Positions 34,529-43,492 of a DNA stretch of 51,008 bases are shown one piece after another. Under the pieces are notes generated by a model, which worked only from the letters and a program-made list of their open reading frames with translations, was not told the origin of the DNA and did not search any database. How positions within the stretch are numbered: the first letter of the stretch is position 1; every line of letters begins with the position of its first letter. A program made the position numbers and the translations under genes. The stretch lies in the NCBI RefSeq assembly GCF_009765785.1, contig NZ_LMUT01000018.1, positions 194,066 through 245,073 of the forward strand, written 5' to 3'. Source of the DNA: Granulicella sp. L46 (GTDB lineage: Bacteria > Acidobacteriota > Terriglobia > Terriglobales > Acidobacteriaceae).

Positions 34529-35854
34529 GTGAAAACAACTTCATTTAAGCTACTCGCTTACTTTACTAGCCTGTTCATGTACGCCTGTTGTCTCCAACAG
34601 GCTCCGGGCCAGATTGTCGCCTCATCAGATACTCCTTTGCGAGGCGGCACGGCCGTAGCCCATTCGTCTCCAGGGAATACTGTTACTTCGAGTGGAGATA
34701 TGGATGAAGACAGTCTGTTTGGCAGCTCGTCTGTTTTGCTCAATCAACCACAAAAAGGGCTAACTAAACTGACTGTCAAGCCCCCGGTGCCATCCGCCTC
34801 TGCGCCTGACGATTCTCAGATCATTGTTCAAGGCGTGGTCTACAAAGAAGTCGCGCACCTGACATCTGGAAACCGAGCAGTTTATACACAACTTCACATT
34901 GATGTTACGAGTGTATACAAGACTGATGATCCCACAATTCGTCCTGGGGCGGCGCTGAGCTTCCTAAACGCGGGCGGCGTGGTCATTGATGATGGTGGAA
35001 ATACCACCGTCGTGAGGAACTCGCGCACCGGTTTTCCGACTTTAGGTCGAAGCTATCTCTTTTTCGGAACTAAGGCGTCCCGTCCTGGCGTATATATTCT
35101 GACCAACGTCCTCCACATGACCAAAAATGGTCTGGGCACCGCAACCGGCGTCAGTCCGATCGAGGATCAATCTCTTATTTCTCGCTTTGCCACTGAATAC
35201 CCTCAAGCAATGAAGGATCTTTCATTGCACGAAGACGACACGATGCCAATCGCGGACCTGTCAACGAAATCTTCGGCCGCCTTAAGTCCTCATCTCCAGT
35301 CGCTCAGTTCCCGCTTTGCCGGAACGTATTCCAGCGGCCTTAATTCAGCCGTACCACACCAGTCAAGCATAGTTGAGCTAGGTCTCCTCCCCGCGAACAA
35401 AGCGGAACTCGGTGTAGTCGCGCACATAGTTTCGTCTCAGACGGTAGTGACGGCCGACCATTCCGCGATCTTCACGGACTACACCGCCGTGGTCGATCAA
35501 AATATCTACCACCACGATAGCTACAGTGGTCCGCTGCCACAAATTGGATCTACTGTCAGCTTTCACATGTTTGGCGGTCGTTTCCGTGCCAAGAGCGGAG
35601 ACATTATTACTGTTGACACTGCAGGACACCCATTTCCACCGGTAGGAACCAAGCAGATCCTCCTCTTGGATTCCGAAGATGAGGACAAAGCTTTTAGTCT
35701 CGTCCATTCCTATTTAGTTATGGGAAGCAATGTCGTGTCACCTGAACATCATCGCGGTAGATATCAAGAAATTGAAACTGTCCCACTAGAGGATTTTCTA
35801 TCGCAGCTGCAGATAAAGGCAGTTACCGCCCCGAGCAACGGAGGGCAGCGATGA
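34529..35854 (+). CDS. Exported protein of unknown function
   Basis: 441 residues from a GTG with AAGGAG 5 nt upstream. The signal peptide (L-L-A-Y-F-T-S-L-F-M-Y-A-C-C-L-Q) suggests export. The rest is soluble, rich in Ser/Thr/Val and beta strands, with two similar halves each containing a V-(Y/I)-x-x-D-(D/H)-x-like strand region (I-D-V-T-S-V-Y-K-T-D-D and T-A-V-V-D-Q-N-I-Y-H-H-D). No family recognised. It overlaps the metalloprotease start by 4 nt (ATGA), so the two are translationally coupled and probably work together. Lower GC than the core genes. Confidence 0.75.
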   Translation: MKTTSFKLLAYFTSLFMYACCLQQAPGQIVASSDTPLRGGTAVAHSSPGNTVTSSGDMDEDSLFGSSSVLLNQPQKGLTKLTVKPPVPSASAPDDSQIIVQGVVYKEVAHLTSGNRAVYTQLHIDVTSVYKTDDPTIRPGAALSFLNAGGVVIDDGGNTTVVRNSRTGFPTLGRSYLFFGTKASRPGVYILTNVLHMTKNGLGTATGVSPIEDQSLISRFATEYPQAMKDLSLHEDDTMPIADLSTKSSAALSPHLQSLSSRFAGTYSSGLNSAVPHQSSIVELGLLPANKAELGVVAHIVSSQTVVTADHSAIFTDYTAVVDQNIYHHDSYSGPLPQIGSTVSFHMFGGRFRAKSGDIITVDTAGHPFPPVGTKQILLLDSEDEDKAFSLVHSYLVMGSNVVSPEHHRGRYQEIETVPLEDFLSQLQIKAVTAPSNGGQR

Positions 35855-36696
35855 CACGACTGAAATCGTTCAGCATTGCAATTACGTCTGTCGCGTTGCT
35901 GTGTCTTATCTCTACGTATTACACCAGCAGGCGCCACGTAGTAGCAGCTCAAGCTTCTACTACTTGCACCTTAACCTGCCCTACGGTGTATCTGACATCG
36001 CCTTCGCAAGCTTGGCCAAATAACACCGGAACTGGAAATTTTACCATTCTTGTCAACGTACTTACACCTATGTCCAACTCGATGGGATCGGTCGGAAGTC
36101 TAAGTGCCGCCCAAGAGTCTTGGATAGCATTCGCAGTTCAGCAATGGACAGGCACTAACAACGTGAGTTTCAAGGTGCAATATGGTACTTCTAAGATCTC
36201 CACACCAAATAGTATGAATATCATCGTGGGTACGCCACCTGCAGGCACGTCCGTCAGCGGGCAATTTGTCCCCACCTCTTATAACGCAGATGGACAAAGT
36301 CTCTCGACTGCTGACGTCTACCTTACGTATAACCAGGCTGTTATGTCGAACGAGTCGGCCATGATTAGCTTGACTGACCACGAGACCGGACACTCTTTTG
36401 GCTTGGGAGACAACTATGACTCTTGCGGTAGTAGTACTGGAACGAGCGCGATGTTCGAGGACTTAGGATGTCGATCCTCATCCCCAACATGCTGTGACAA
36501 AATCAATGCCGCAAAAGGTACAACAAAATACCCCACTCCGCCCAATCAAAACGCGAATTCGGGAGCGGGCGGCACCGGAGGCGGTTCCAGTGGCGGCGGC
36601 AGTGGAGGCGGCAGCGGTGGCACTACGGGCGGAGGTGACGATGGCGGCGGCGGCGGTTGCAGCTTTGACCCCGAGACGAATACAGAAACCTGTTGA
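35851..36696 (+). CDS. Secreted metzincin-like zinc protease
   Basis: 281 residues. The N-terminal signal peptide is followed by a catalytic domain of about 150 residues. This carries H177-E-T-G-H181-S-F-G-L-G-D187, matching the HExxHxxGxxH/D zinc motif of metzincins in the variant with Asp as third ligand. Several Cys follow (S-C-G-S, L-G-C-R, T-C-C-D). A Gly/Ser-rich linker leads to a short acidic Cys-containing tail (C-S-F-D-P-E-T-N-T-E-T-C). No recognisable propeptide switch. It overlaps the preceding exported protein gene by ATGA, which may encode its partner, inhibitor or substrate. Classification to a MEROPS family needs a search. Confidence 0.72.
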   Translation: MTRLKSFSIAITSVALLCLISTYYTSRRHVVAAQASTTCTLTCPTVYLTSPSQAWPNNTGTGNFTILVNVLTPMSNSMGSVGSLSAAQESWIAFAVQQWTGTNNVSFKVQYGTSKISTPNSMNIIVGTPPAGTSVSGQFVPTSYNADGQSLSTADVYLTYNQAVMSNESAMISLTDHETGHSFGLGDNYDSCGSSTGTSAMFEDLGCRSSSPTCCDKINAAKGTTKYPTPPNQNANSGAGGTGGGSSGGGSGGGSGGTTGGGDDGGGGGCSFDPETNTETC

Positions 36697-36720
36697 CGAG
36701 TAGCAATACTCGCTTCTTCC

Positions 36721-36758
36721 ATAGACGCCGCTTGTAGCATGCTACGAGCGGCGTCTAT
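36721..36758 (+). terminator. Large palindromic hairpin after the metalloprotease gene
   Basis: Outer arms ATAGACGCCGCT (36721-36732) and AGCGGCGTCTAT (36747-36758) are perfect complements, enclosing a second perfect palindrome GTAGCATGCTAC (36734-36745). It sits 24 nt after the protease stop and 15 nt before the next start. There is no long T tract, so it may act as a terminator, attenuator or RNA-stability element between the two genes. Confidence 0.6.
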
Positions 36759-36773
36759 TTAGGCGGCACTCGG

Positions 36774-38858
36774 GTGGACTATCGCGTAATGATTTTTTCC
36801 GCAGTAGGTCTCGGAGAATTGTGGCTACTTCTCGTCGCAGAACTGCATCCGGCTGATCTATCTCATTCATGCTTAGTGACTCTTGCTGCGGGTTATATTG
36901 TTTTCTTCTTACTTGGACTTCGGTTATACTGTCGCGCCTTATTATCAGTAGGCTTTGCCATAATAGCCGTGACATCCGCGGCCTCAATCGTTTGGTTCGC
37001 CCTTCATTACTCCACGTGGCTGCAGTATGGGTTCCACGATCCCTGGCGGTTTAGACGACAACTATCACTTTATTCATGGACGCCGCTTATAGGCACGCCT
37101 GACGCCCTAATCATCACACTGCTCCCTTTTGGTGTTTTGTTCGCGAGAAAGGAATCACGCCGATTCCTCGCTGCTTTCCTGGTCTACTTCACGCTCGGTT
37201 GTGCGCTCCTGCTTTGCCTCCTCAGTCTTTCCCGTACGACGTATCTGGCGTTACTGCTTGAAATTGTCTGTTTTCTCCTGCTAGCTCGTAGGGGAGGGCT
37301 GGCCGTAGACAGGTCTGTAAGGACCGCTCTGGCCGTCACAGGTGTCGCGGCAATAATTGCAGTCGCCTTTATCGGTTATCTACCTTCTGTGATAAGCGTG
37401 CTGGGACTATTTGTTCACCATGAACAAGTACTGAGCGCAGCAGGTCATTGGAGCCGCATTGTTGACTCGCTTGCGATTATCAAGCAACATCCGGTCCTGG
37501 GGGTCGGCTTAGGTGGATATGCACGAGCGCTGTTCGAAGCATCACACGGGCGGATACTGGCAAATCAAGCACTGAACTCCTATATCGAGCTGAGCTGTGA
37601 GGCGGGTATCATCTACGTCATGATGCAGGGGATTGCTGTTGCTGCAGTGGGGTACGCAGCATTCCGCGAATGGCGGTCCAAAGGATGCTCCAGAGATCCG
37701 GCGATGGATCGCTACAGAGCCGCATGTGTTAGTTCCCTAATAGGAACAGCTACGCTAAATTGCGCTTGGTCAGCGACCCTCCATAGCCCTCTTGATTACA
37801 TTGCTTGCGCGGCGATTTTAGGACAGCTTAATGCCAGCTCTAACACAACCGAGCAACTTCACACTTCAAGCGGGCGCTCTCTCAATCGGTGCTGGGTTTC
37901 CTTTGCTACCGCGTTTGCCATCGTCTTGGCACTCTCGGGATGGGCACCTGATAGCTTTGCTACCTCGATCGGGGTTCTGTTCGCAAGAAATCATGCACCA
38001 GCGGTACCTTCAGTAGTGAGAAGTGCTATTGATCCATCCGGTAAGGATGGGGTGACCAGCGATGATACGTTAGCTACTTCTCTTAACCAACGGCAAACGC
38101 TTCCAGAATATTTTAGCAGGCGTATACAATCCTATCCAAAAGATGATGCCGCAGACTTCTTAGATGCCGAGTACAAACGCACTTCTGGGGATTTACGTGG
38201 CAGCCTATTTTTTTACGATAGAGCTATTGAATTGGCTCCTCAGGACTGGTTATACAGGCTTCGATATGCAGCCGCGCTGGCGACTTTACAAGAGACGGGG
38301 GCCGCGACACAACAGCTCGCTTCGGCCTTCTATCTGAAACCAGTGCTTGTTCGTCTATTTCATGTTGATGGCTCGTGGCTTACTTCAATTGAAGGCAGAA
38401 AGTCTCTGTCTCTGGCTTTACAGATTGCGAAATCCCAGCAGTCGCTCGACGCACCAGGACGAATTGCATCACTTTTGTACTGGAGTGGCAATTACTCTCT
38501 AGCGCAACCATACATCGGAGAGTGCCTTCGACGTCTACCTTCAGCATCCGTGTGCTGGTACCTAAAATCAGAATCCGCGGCGCGAGTAGGTCAATATGAT
38601 GAGTCGAGTAAGGACTTGAAGAAGTCTTTATATCTTCAACCACCGTCGAACAGTTTCTTGTACGTTGGATCTATGAACGCGACAAGTCTGCGAAATGGAA
38701 AGACGAGTGGCACATGCTCCATCCCCGATCCCTGGTGGCAGCGGGAGCAATTTTTCAGCGGTAGGGAGGCGTCGCGGATGGATACTCCAAGCTTCGCTTG
38801 CGCGACAAATTCAGTGGAAAGCACAATTCGTGAACTATCTTCCGCGTCTCCAATGTGA
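36774..38858 (+). CDS. O-antigen-ligase/polymerase-like membrane protein with TPR region
   Basis: 694 residues from a GTG. The N-terminal half has about ten hydrophobic helices. It carries the Wzy_C/WaaL-type signature H-P-V-L-G-V-G-L-G-G-Y and N-S-Y-I-E-L-S-C-E-A-G-I-I after S-R-T-T-Y-L-A. The soluble C-terminal part (about 450-690) contains TPR-like helices (F-F-Y-D-R-A-I-E-L-A-P-Q-D-W-L-Y-R-L-R-Y-A-A-A-L). Members ligate or polymerise undecaprenyl-linked glycans at the outer face of the inner membrane, or glycosylate proteins. Sits in a cluster with secreted hydrolases rather than with glycosyltransferases, which is unusual. Confidence 0.8.
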   Translation: MDYRVMIFSAVGLGELWLLLVAELHPADLSHSCLVTLAAGYIVFFLLGLRLYCRALLSVGFAIIAVTSAASIVWFALHYSTWLQYGFHDPWRFRRQLSLYSWTPLIGTPDALIITLLPFGVLFARKESRRFLAAFLVYFTLGCALLLCLLSLSRTTYLALLLEIVCFLLLARRGGLAVDRSVRTALAVTGVAAIIAVAFIGYLPSVISVLGLFVHHEQVLSAAGHWSRIVDSLAIIKQHPVLGVGLGGYARALFEASHGRILANQALNSYIELSCEAGIIYVMMQGIAVAAVGYAAFREWRSKGCSRDPAMDRYRAACVSSLIGTATLNCAWSATLHSPLDYIACAAILGQLNASSNTTEQLHTSSGRSLNRCWVSFATAFAIVLALSGWAPDSFATSIGVLFARNHAPAVPSVVRSAIDPSGKDGVTSDDTLATSLNQRQTLPEYFSRRIQSYPKDDAADFLDAEYKRTSGDLRGSLFFYDRAIELAPQDWLYRLRYAAALATLQETGAATQQLASAFYLKPVLVRLFHVDGSWLTSIEGRKSLSLALQIAKSQQSLDAPGRIASLLYWSGNYSLAQPYIGECLRRLPSASVCWYLKSESAARVGQYDESSKDLKKSLYLQPPSNSFLYVGSMNATSLRNGKTSGTCSIPDPWWQREQFFSGREASRMDTPSFACATNSVESTIRELSSASPM

Positions 38859-39137
38859 AAATGAATAAAGTGAAATTCTCGTTGTAACGCTGGCAAGCTC
38901 GTGCATTTCCTATAGAAATAGCTGCCCTATATCGGAGCCACAGTGGTAAAGATGTGATGTAGACAAAACGGAAAGCGGTGCATTGAAACCACCTATCGCG
39001 GCTGAAATATCAGATTGCTCACCGGCGTCTCAATGGACATGAAGCAATGATGATCGCCTTGGATCTACCCGTTCGTAGATCTTGTTCAACTTCCAAATGT
39101 AGATACTCGCTATGGTAGGGTCAGCCGGGATCTCTTC

Positions 39138-40952
39138 ATGCCAACAAAGCAATTATTTCGAATAGGGATCTTTGTAGTGCTGACCGCGATGTCAGTGGAG
39201 GCCGTGTTGTTTATTTTGAAGGATTGGCGGAACGTTAAAGTCTATGCCACGTTGCTTAGAAGGCAGAATGACTTTAGGGAAATCGGTCGGCAAGTCATCA
39301 AGCCATACCAATTTCCAGTAGCATTAACGACGGACAAACAGCTAGTGCTTTACAAAGAAAAAACCAGCTCCGCTTTTGCTTTACGTGTCTATCGGAGCAA
39401 TGAGTTAGTAGCGAGAGTGGACCTCGAAAACGCTCCGTGGGGGATCTCTTGGAATCCTACCGGCACGACCGTCTCATTTCTGGCAGAAGTTGCAGGCCGG
39501 GCGGGAGTTTATGCTCCATACGTATGGTGGCTTACGCAAGATCATGCCACCGCTCTAAATGGGCCATCCATGATCAGCGCTTCTTTCGCAATACGATGGT
39601 CGCCCGATGGACGTCACATCTCCTATATTGCAAAGACCCTGGATGGTGCCAACCTCGTGCTTATGAGGGTACAGCGGAGCGGGTCAGCGGTCGAATCTGT
39701 AATCACTAAGGTGGACGCTGATGCTGGGTTTGCCTGGTCGCCGGGGAGCGACACGCTTGTGTTTTCGCAACGGACTGCTAGTGGATCCGTAATACGAAAG
39801 CTCACTTTGAGGGATTTGAAAGTATCAGACTTGGGTCAAATTGCGGACGGCGCAATAAAAGACCTGGCGTGGTCACCGTCAATTGGAACAATCGTAATGA
39901 GTTTTCGTGGGGAGCATGATAACTTTTATCGATTGGCTCTTTTGTCCATAAGTGGACATGTGCATTACTGTGAGGCCGAGCAAGGAGATGTACTTTCTCC
40001 CTTGGCGGCGGACAATGGGCGGGCCACGGAGTTCATACTTGAGAATAATTCGAACCAAACCGTTCACGTCGCACGCAATTGTAACAAGTCAGTGAAAATT
40101 TTCAGCTCGGAAGCGGGATCAATTCGGCTGCAGGACGACGGCTATAATCATCAGCCACTGCCGATCATAGTAGATAAATTGGATGGTCCAGCAGAACTTG
40201 TGCAACCAACCAGCACTACCGCAACGTCTTCGTCGACGCTTGACGATGAAGCCGTTCGGTCCAGCCTCAATCAATTGTGGATTACAGCGCCGAGCCATCC
40301 CGTCGCCGCGTGGATCTGGGAGCCACCCGCTGGCAGATCGCTAAACCGAGCGGTCGTGATCGTCCATGGTGGACCCCACCTTCATGAGAGGGACGATTGG
40401 CAGCCTTTTCGCGAAGCGTTTCGGAGCCATGGATATACTGTCGTGGCCTTAAACTACGGTGGGTCGTCTGGATACGGAAAGCAATACGAAAGATACGGGG
40501 ATTTAGACTCTCAGTCCGATGATTTGATTGCAACGATTCAATATTTGTCTATCAATCGAAAGGTAATGTCGGACCACATTACGGTGCTTGCATCAAGCTA
40601 CGGAAGTAGGGTGCTACTCAGAGCATTGAGACGCGAGCCCGATTTAGCAACAACGATCGTTTTCGCTCCTTTTCTGGCAGCCCCGTCCGACATAAAGGAC
40701 TTGATCCGATTTCAGGGGACGGTGTTGGCTTTCCATGGACGGAGAGATTCCATATCCAATCCACGTTTCGCGTTTGAAGCGCTGCAGAAGGTATTTCCCA
40801 CTGCAGTATTAAGAGGAAAGCTATACTGGCGAGAGTTTGACGATGAAGCTCACGGATCGAATAGAATTTCTTCCATCCAAGAGGAGTACGGTACGATCAT
40901 CTGCGCCGTTGAACCTTCGTCATGCAACAAGGTCCGCTATGCAAAGCAGTAG
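39138..40952 (+). CDS. S9-family (prolyl oligopeptidase-like) serine peptidase, membrane-anchored
   Basis: 604 residues. An N-terminal hydrophobic anchor (about 8-27) is followed by a degenerate WD/TolB-like beta-propeller (about 60-330; repeated A-W-S-P/R-W-S-P-D-G strands). The C-terminal alpha/beta hydrolase has V-I-V-H-G-G-P-H at 407-414 and G-G-S-S-G-Y-G. Nucleophile Ser487 lies in A-S-S-Y-G, with Asp537 in G-R-R-D-S and His572 in E-A-H-G-S. The triad is complete, though the elbow is S-x-S-x-G-like rather than G-x-S-x-G. It could cleave small peptides at the cell surface. Follows the O-antigen ligase-like gene after 279 gene-free nt, and precedes an amidase by 18 nt. Confidence 0.85.
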   Translation: MPTKQLFRIGIFVVLTAMSVEAVLFILKDWRNVKVYATLLRRQNDFREIGRQVIKPYQFPVALTTDKQLVLYKEKTSSAFALRVYRSNELVARVDLENAPWGISWNPTGTTVSFLAEVAGRAGVYAPYVWWLTQDHATALNGPSMISASFAIRWSPDGRHISYIAKTLDGANLVLMRVQRSGSAVESVITKVDADAGFAWSPGSDTLVFSQRTASGSVIRKLTLRDLKVSDLGQIADGAIKDLAWSPSIGTIVMSFRGEHDNFYRLALLSISGHVHYCEAEQGDVLSPLAADNGRATEFILENNSNQTVHVARNCNKSVKIFSSEAGSIRLQDDGYNHQPLPIIVDKLDGPAELVQPTSTTATSSSTLDDEAVRSSLNQLWITAPSHPVAAWIWEPPAGRSLNRAVVIVHGGPHLHERDDWQPFREAFRSHGYTVVALNYGGSSGYGKQYERYGDLDSQSDDLIATIQYLSINRKVMSDHITVLASSYGSRVLLRALRREPDLATTIVFAPFLAAPSDIKDLIRFQGTVLAFHGRRDSISNPRFAFEALQKVFPTAVLRGKLYWREFDDEAHGSNRISSIQEEYGTIICAVEPSSCNKVRYAKQ

Positions 40953-40970
40953 CCCGCAAGAAATAAATAT

Positions 40971-41519
40971 ATGACTTATACGGCGAACCCGATCGTTACG
41001 AGGCGACACCTGCTCTTGGTGCTCGTCGGCACATTGAGCGGGATATCATTTCTAGATGGGATCATTTCGCTGCCGAAGACTATTCGCCCCCGCGGTATTG
41101 TCATCCACCATTCCGCATTGCCCTCGGACGAGAGCGTGGCGGACATAGAAAAACTCCACACCGCCCGGGGTTTTGGGGTCTTTTATTGGACTCGAATGTA
41201 TTATATCGGCTATCACTACATCATCCGAGCTGATGGACAAGTAGTTTCCACTAGGCCTGAGTGCCTACGGGGAGCGCACGCCAAAGGGTCCAATGACATG
41301 CTTGGAATTTGTATCCTTGGTGACTTCGATTCCTCTGCTGGTGATGCAGTTCCCACCGCTCCCCAGATGAGAGCACTTCAGACACTCTGCAGATCGCTAA
41401 TCGCTAAGTATAGGTTTCTTGATTCGGACGTTCACAGGCATAGTGATGTTGATAGCTATACCGTTTGCCCGGGAGATCATTTCCCGTTCGAGCAACTTCT
41501 TGCTTCGTTGCGTGGATAA
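40971..41519 (+). CDS. N-acetylmuramoyl-L-alanine amidase (amidase_2/PGRP type), exported
   Basis: 182 residues. The N-terminus has a twin-arginine-like T-R-R-H-L-L-L-V-L-V-G signal or anchor. The zinc amidase domain shows I-V-I-H-H-S, then W-T-R-M-Y-Y-I-G-Y-H-Y-I-I-R-A-D-G, G-A-H-A-K-G-S-N and H-R-H-S-D-V-D-S-Y-T-V-C-P-G-D-H-F. This supplies the His/His/Cys zinc ligands typical of the T7 lysozyme-like group. It cleaves the bond between MurNAc and the stem peptide. Last gene of the plus-strand envelope cluster; 18 nt after the S9 peptidase. Confidence 0.88.
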   Translation: MTYTANPIVTRRHLLLVLVGTLSGISFLDGIISLPKTIRPRGIVIHHSALPSDESVADIEKLHTARGFGVFYWTRMYYIGYHYIIRADGQVVSTRPECLRGAHAKGSNDMLGICILGDFDSSAGDAVPTAPQMRALQTLCRSLIAKYRFLDSDVHRHSDVDSYTVCPGDHFPFEQLLASLRG

Positions 41520-41853
41520 TGAGAAGTTTCGCGTGTTATCGGCAAGCTCGGCGGGAGCAAACGTTGTTCTGCGGGGAACCGGGATGCCCAGAGCGGGCCA
41601 GTGGTTTCTGAGGTGTTTCGTACATCGTCAATATTTTCGGATTTCCGAGTCGAAATACTGATCGTTCATCGTTAAATTAGAGCACGACTGGAAGCATGAA
41701 AGTTTTTGGTGTGCACCAGCGAATGCTTTTCCGGTCACCGCGTCCGTAAATGAGCGCCCACAGAAATTCATTTAGACACTTATTACGTACCCGCCAGTAC
41801 CCACCATCCAACAAGGGTGCTCACCAGACGCTTACGTCCGTTCTGTAGTTTGC
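41520..41853. other. Gene-free interval between convergent clusters
   Basis: No supported ORF; it separates the plus-strand envelope cluster from the minus-strand operon. No strong hairpin with T tract was seen. Confidence 0.45.
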
Positions 41854-43059
41854 TTATGAGAGCGCGACTGCCCATCTGCTCAACGATGATCCGTAATTCT
41901 CTGCTTCTAGTTGTCCAATGGCATTAAGAACTTCGACAGTTTGCAGGAGTTCCTTCGTCAGATCACCTAAGGCTTTGGCTCGCACTGACTCAATTTCTCT
42001 TTGACGCGACTCCATAAAGTGATCGAGCGCTTCTTGAAGAGTCACGGCAGTCAAGGGTTTCTGAGCCAAAGCGTATTCAGTGAGCAGGTCGGAATCGGCG
42101 GTGAAATACTCTTGATTCCCGGAAACCAGAGACTGCGCATTCGCCGTGTCGAGAAACCGATGCAATTTTGGCATATAGAGTCGAATATCAGCTGTGCCTC
42201 CCCGGTGATATCCGCTATCGCGCCACTCGCCGTATCCTACGCCATTGCCAAAACCTGACAGCCCCTTTTTCTCCAACAGAATCGCAAAATAGCCCCCATG
42301 TAACGCAAGTGTCGAAAGGCCAGCAGTTGCAAGGGCTAGGGCGCTCTCGGTATAGTTCTTCAATTCTCCAGCGTCTGCCTCATGTTCTTTAAAGTTATTG
42401 GGATACGTGAAAAGAGTATTGATTCCAGCCGCCTTGAGACGAGCACCAACTGCAGCCCATTGATCTTTCGCAGGCCAATCTCCGAAATGGACGATTGGGC
42501 ATATATCTTCTGCCTTTACCAAGGATGTAGCGGCTTCATTGCACCTCATGGATGTCTCGTACCAATCATCGCCTACGGCGCCAAACCGAAAATATGGTGG
42601 AATGAAGTGTTGGGGATTGGATATTTCCGGCACGGTATCGACACCAAGAAGCTTCCGGTATTTATCGAGCTTTCGTTGTTCATCCTTCAACACTCGAAAA
42701 TCTAGTTGATACTGAATGCAAGTTTTCGTTATCCCGCTGATTGCTGCGTCTGGCAGGTCCTGAGTCGTTAGGGCTCTCTGCAGCCCGATTGACGAGAATG
42801 GCTCACCAAAGATCGCAGCCATCTTCCGGTGTGGCTCTCGGACATTTGCGCGGCTCCATCCCTGCTGAAAAAGCGCACTTCGAGGGTCGAGCGCAAAACG
42901 CTTGCTCTGATCTTTTCCGAGGAGAGCGCGAATAAATCCATAAGTGGCAGCTGGGAAAGAAGCTGCAATTGAAAAGGGAACGATGATTCCATCGAACTTC
43001 TCAAGATGCGAGATGAAGAACCGCTGAACGTTATGCTGGTAGAAGAGATAGTGTGTCAA
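41854..43059 (-). CDS. Unrecognised 401-residue protein, probable alpha/beta (TIM-barrel-like) enzyme
   Basis: No family recognised. Regularly spaced hydrophobic strands followed by polar or charged residues suggest a barrel: F-D-G-I-I-V-P-F-S, R-F-A-L-D-P-R-S-A-L-F-Q, H-F-I-P-P-Y-F-R-F-G, C-P-I-V-H-F-G-D-W, L-F-T-Y-P-N-N-F, T-L-A-L-H-G-G-Y-F-A. Conserved-looking motifs such as G-D-D-W-Y, K-E-H-E-A-D and G-Y-G-E-W-R-D-S-G-Y-H-R-G-G near the ends of strands could form an active site. Base-modifying barrels of the tRNA-guanine transglycosylase type are one possibility, not supported by a specific motif. The C-terminal ~60 residues are helical. Last gene of a four- to five-gene operon, overlapping the preceding gene by 29 nt. 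Confidence 0.7.
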   Translation of the reverse strand: MTHYLFYQHNVQRFFISHLEKFDGIIVPFSIAASFPAATYGFIRALLGKDQSKRFALDPRSALFQQGWSRANVREPHRKMAAIFGEPFSSIGLQRALTTQDLPDAAISGITKTCIQYQLDFRVLKDEQRKLDKYRKLLGVDTVPEISNPQHFIPPYFRFGAVGDDWYETSMRCNEAATSLVKAEDICPIVHFGDWPAKDQWAAVGARLKAAGINTLFTYPNNFKEHEADAGELKNYTESALALATAGLSTLALHGGYFAILLEKKGLSGFGNGVGYGEWRDSGYHRGGTADIRLYMPKLHRFLDTANAQSLVSGNQEYFTADSDLLTEYALAQKPLTAVTLQEALDHFMESRQREIESVRAKALGDLTKELLQTVEVLNAIGQLEAENYGSSLSRWAVALS

Positions 43060-43492
43060 GACGTTCGTCCTTTCCTTTCACACTCGCAAGCTCATCAAGA
43101 ATTAGTTCTTGCTGCCGAATGCGTGTTGAGCTTGCAGAAATCCGGGGCTGCAATACAACTTCAGCACCACCATTAGATACCGAGATGATCCCGACTCCGT
43201 AGGACTCAAAGAGATATTGCTTGTGCAGTGCGGCTCGGACTGTAGTGTGCCATAGCGCAACGTAGGAACGGTCAGACAATTGAGTGTTGACTGCAGCTTG
43301 CCAGAGAGCTTTTTTCCAGTTCCTAACCTTAAGCTCCACGGAAATCCACGGACAATCGCCATTCGGAATCAACAGTAGGTCAATGCGCTTCCGGCTCAGT
43401 TTGGCCTCTAGAAGCGTCTGATAGCTGGTGCTTGCAAAGAGGGCAACCACAGGCTCTAGAAGCTCAGCCTCGGCTGGAAATTTTATCGGCAT
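43031..43492 (-). CDS. PD-(D/E)XK nuclease-like protein
   Basis: 153 residues. The arrangement R-I-D-L-L-L-I-P-N-G-D-C-P-W-I-S-V-E-L-K-V gives an Asp at the end of one strand and E-x-K in the next. The following helix has K-K-A-L-W-Q-A-A-V-N-T-Q. This is the core pattern of the PD-(D/E)XK nuclease fold found in restriction and repair enzymes. No DNA-binding domain is fused. It starts at the stop of the upstream membrane-protein gene (TAATG) and overlaps the next gene. Likely the nuclease or a regulatory fold subunit of this operon. Activity is inferred. Confidence 0.68.
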   Translation of the reverse strand: MPIKFPAEAELLEPVVALFASTSYQTLLEAKLSRKRIDLLLIPNGDCPWISVELKVRNWKKALWQAAVNTQLSDRSYVALWHTTVRAALHKQYLFESYGVGIISVSNGGAEVVLQPRISASSTRIRQQELILDELASVKGKDERLDTLSLLPA

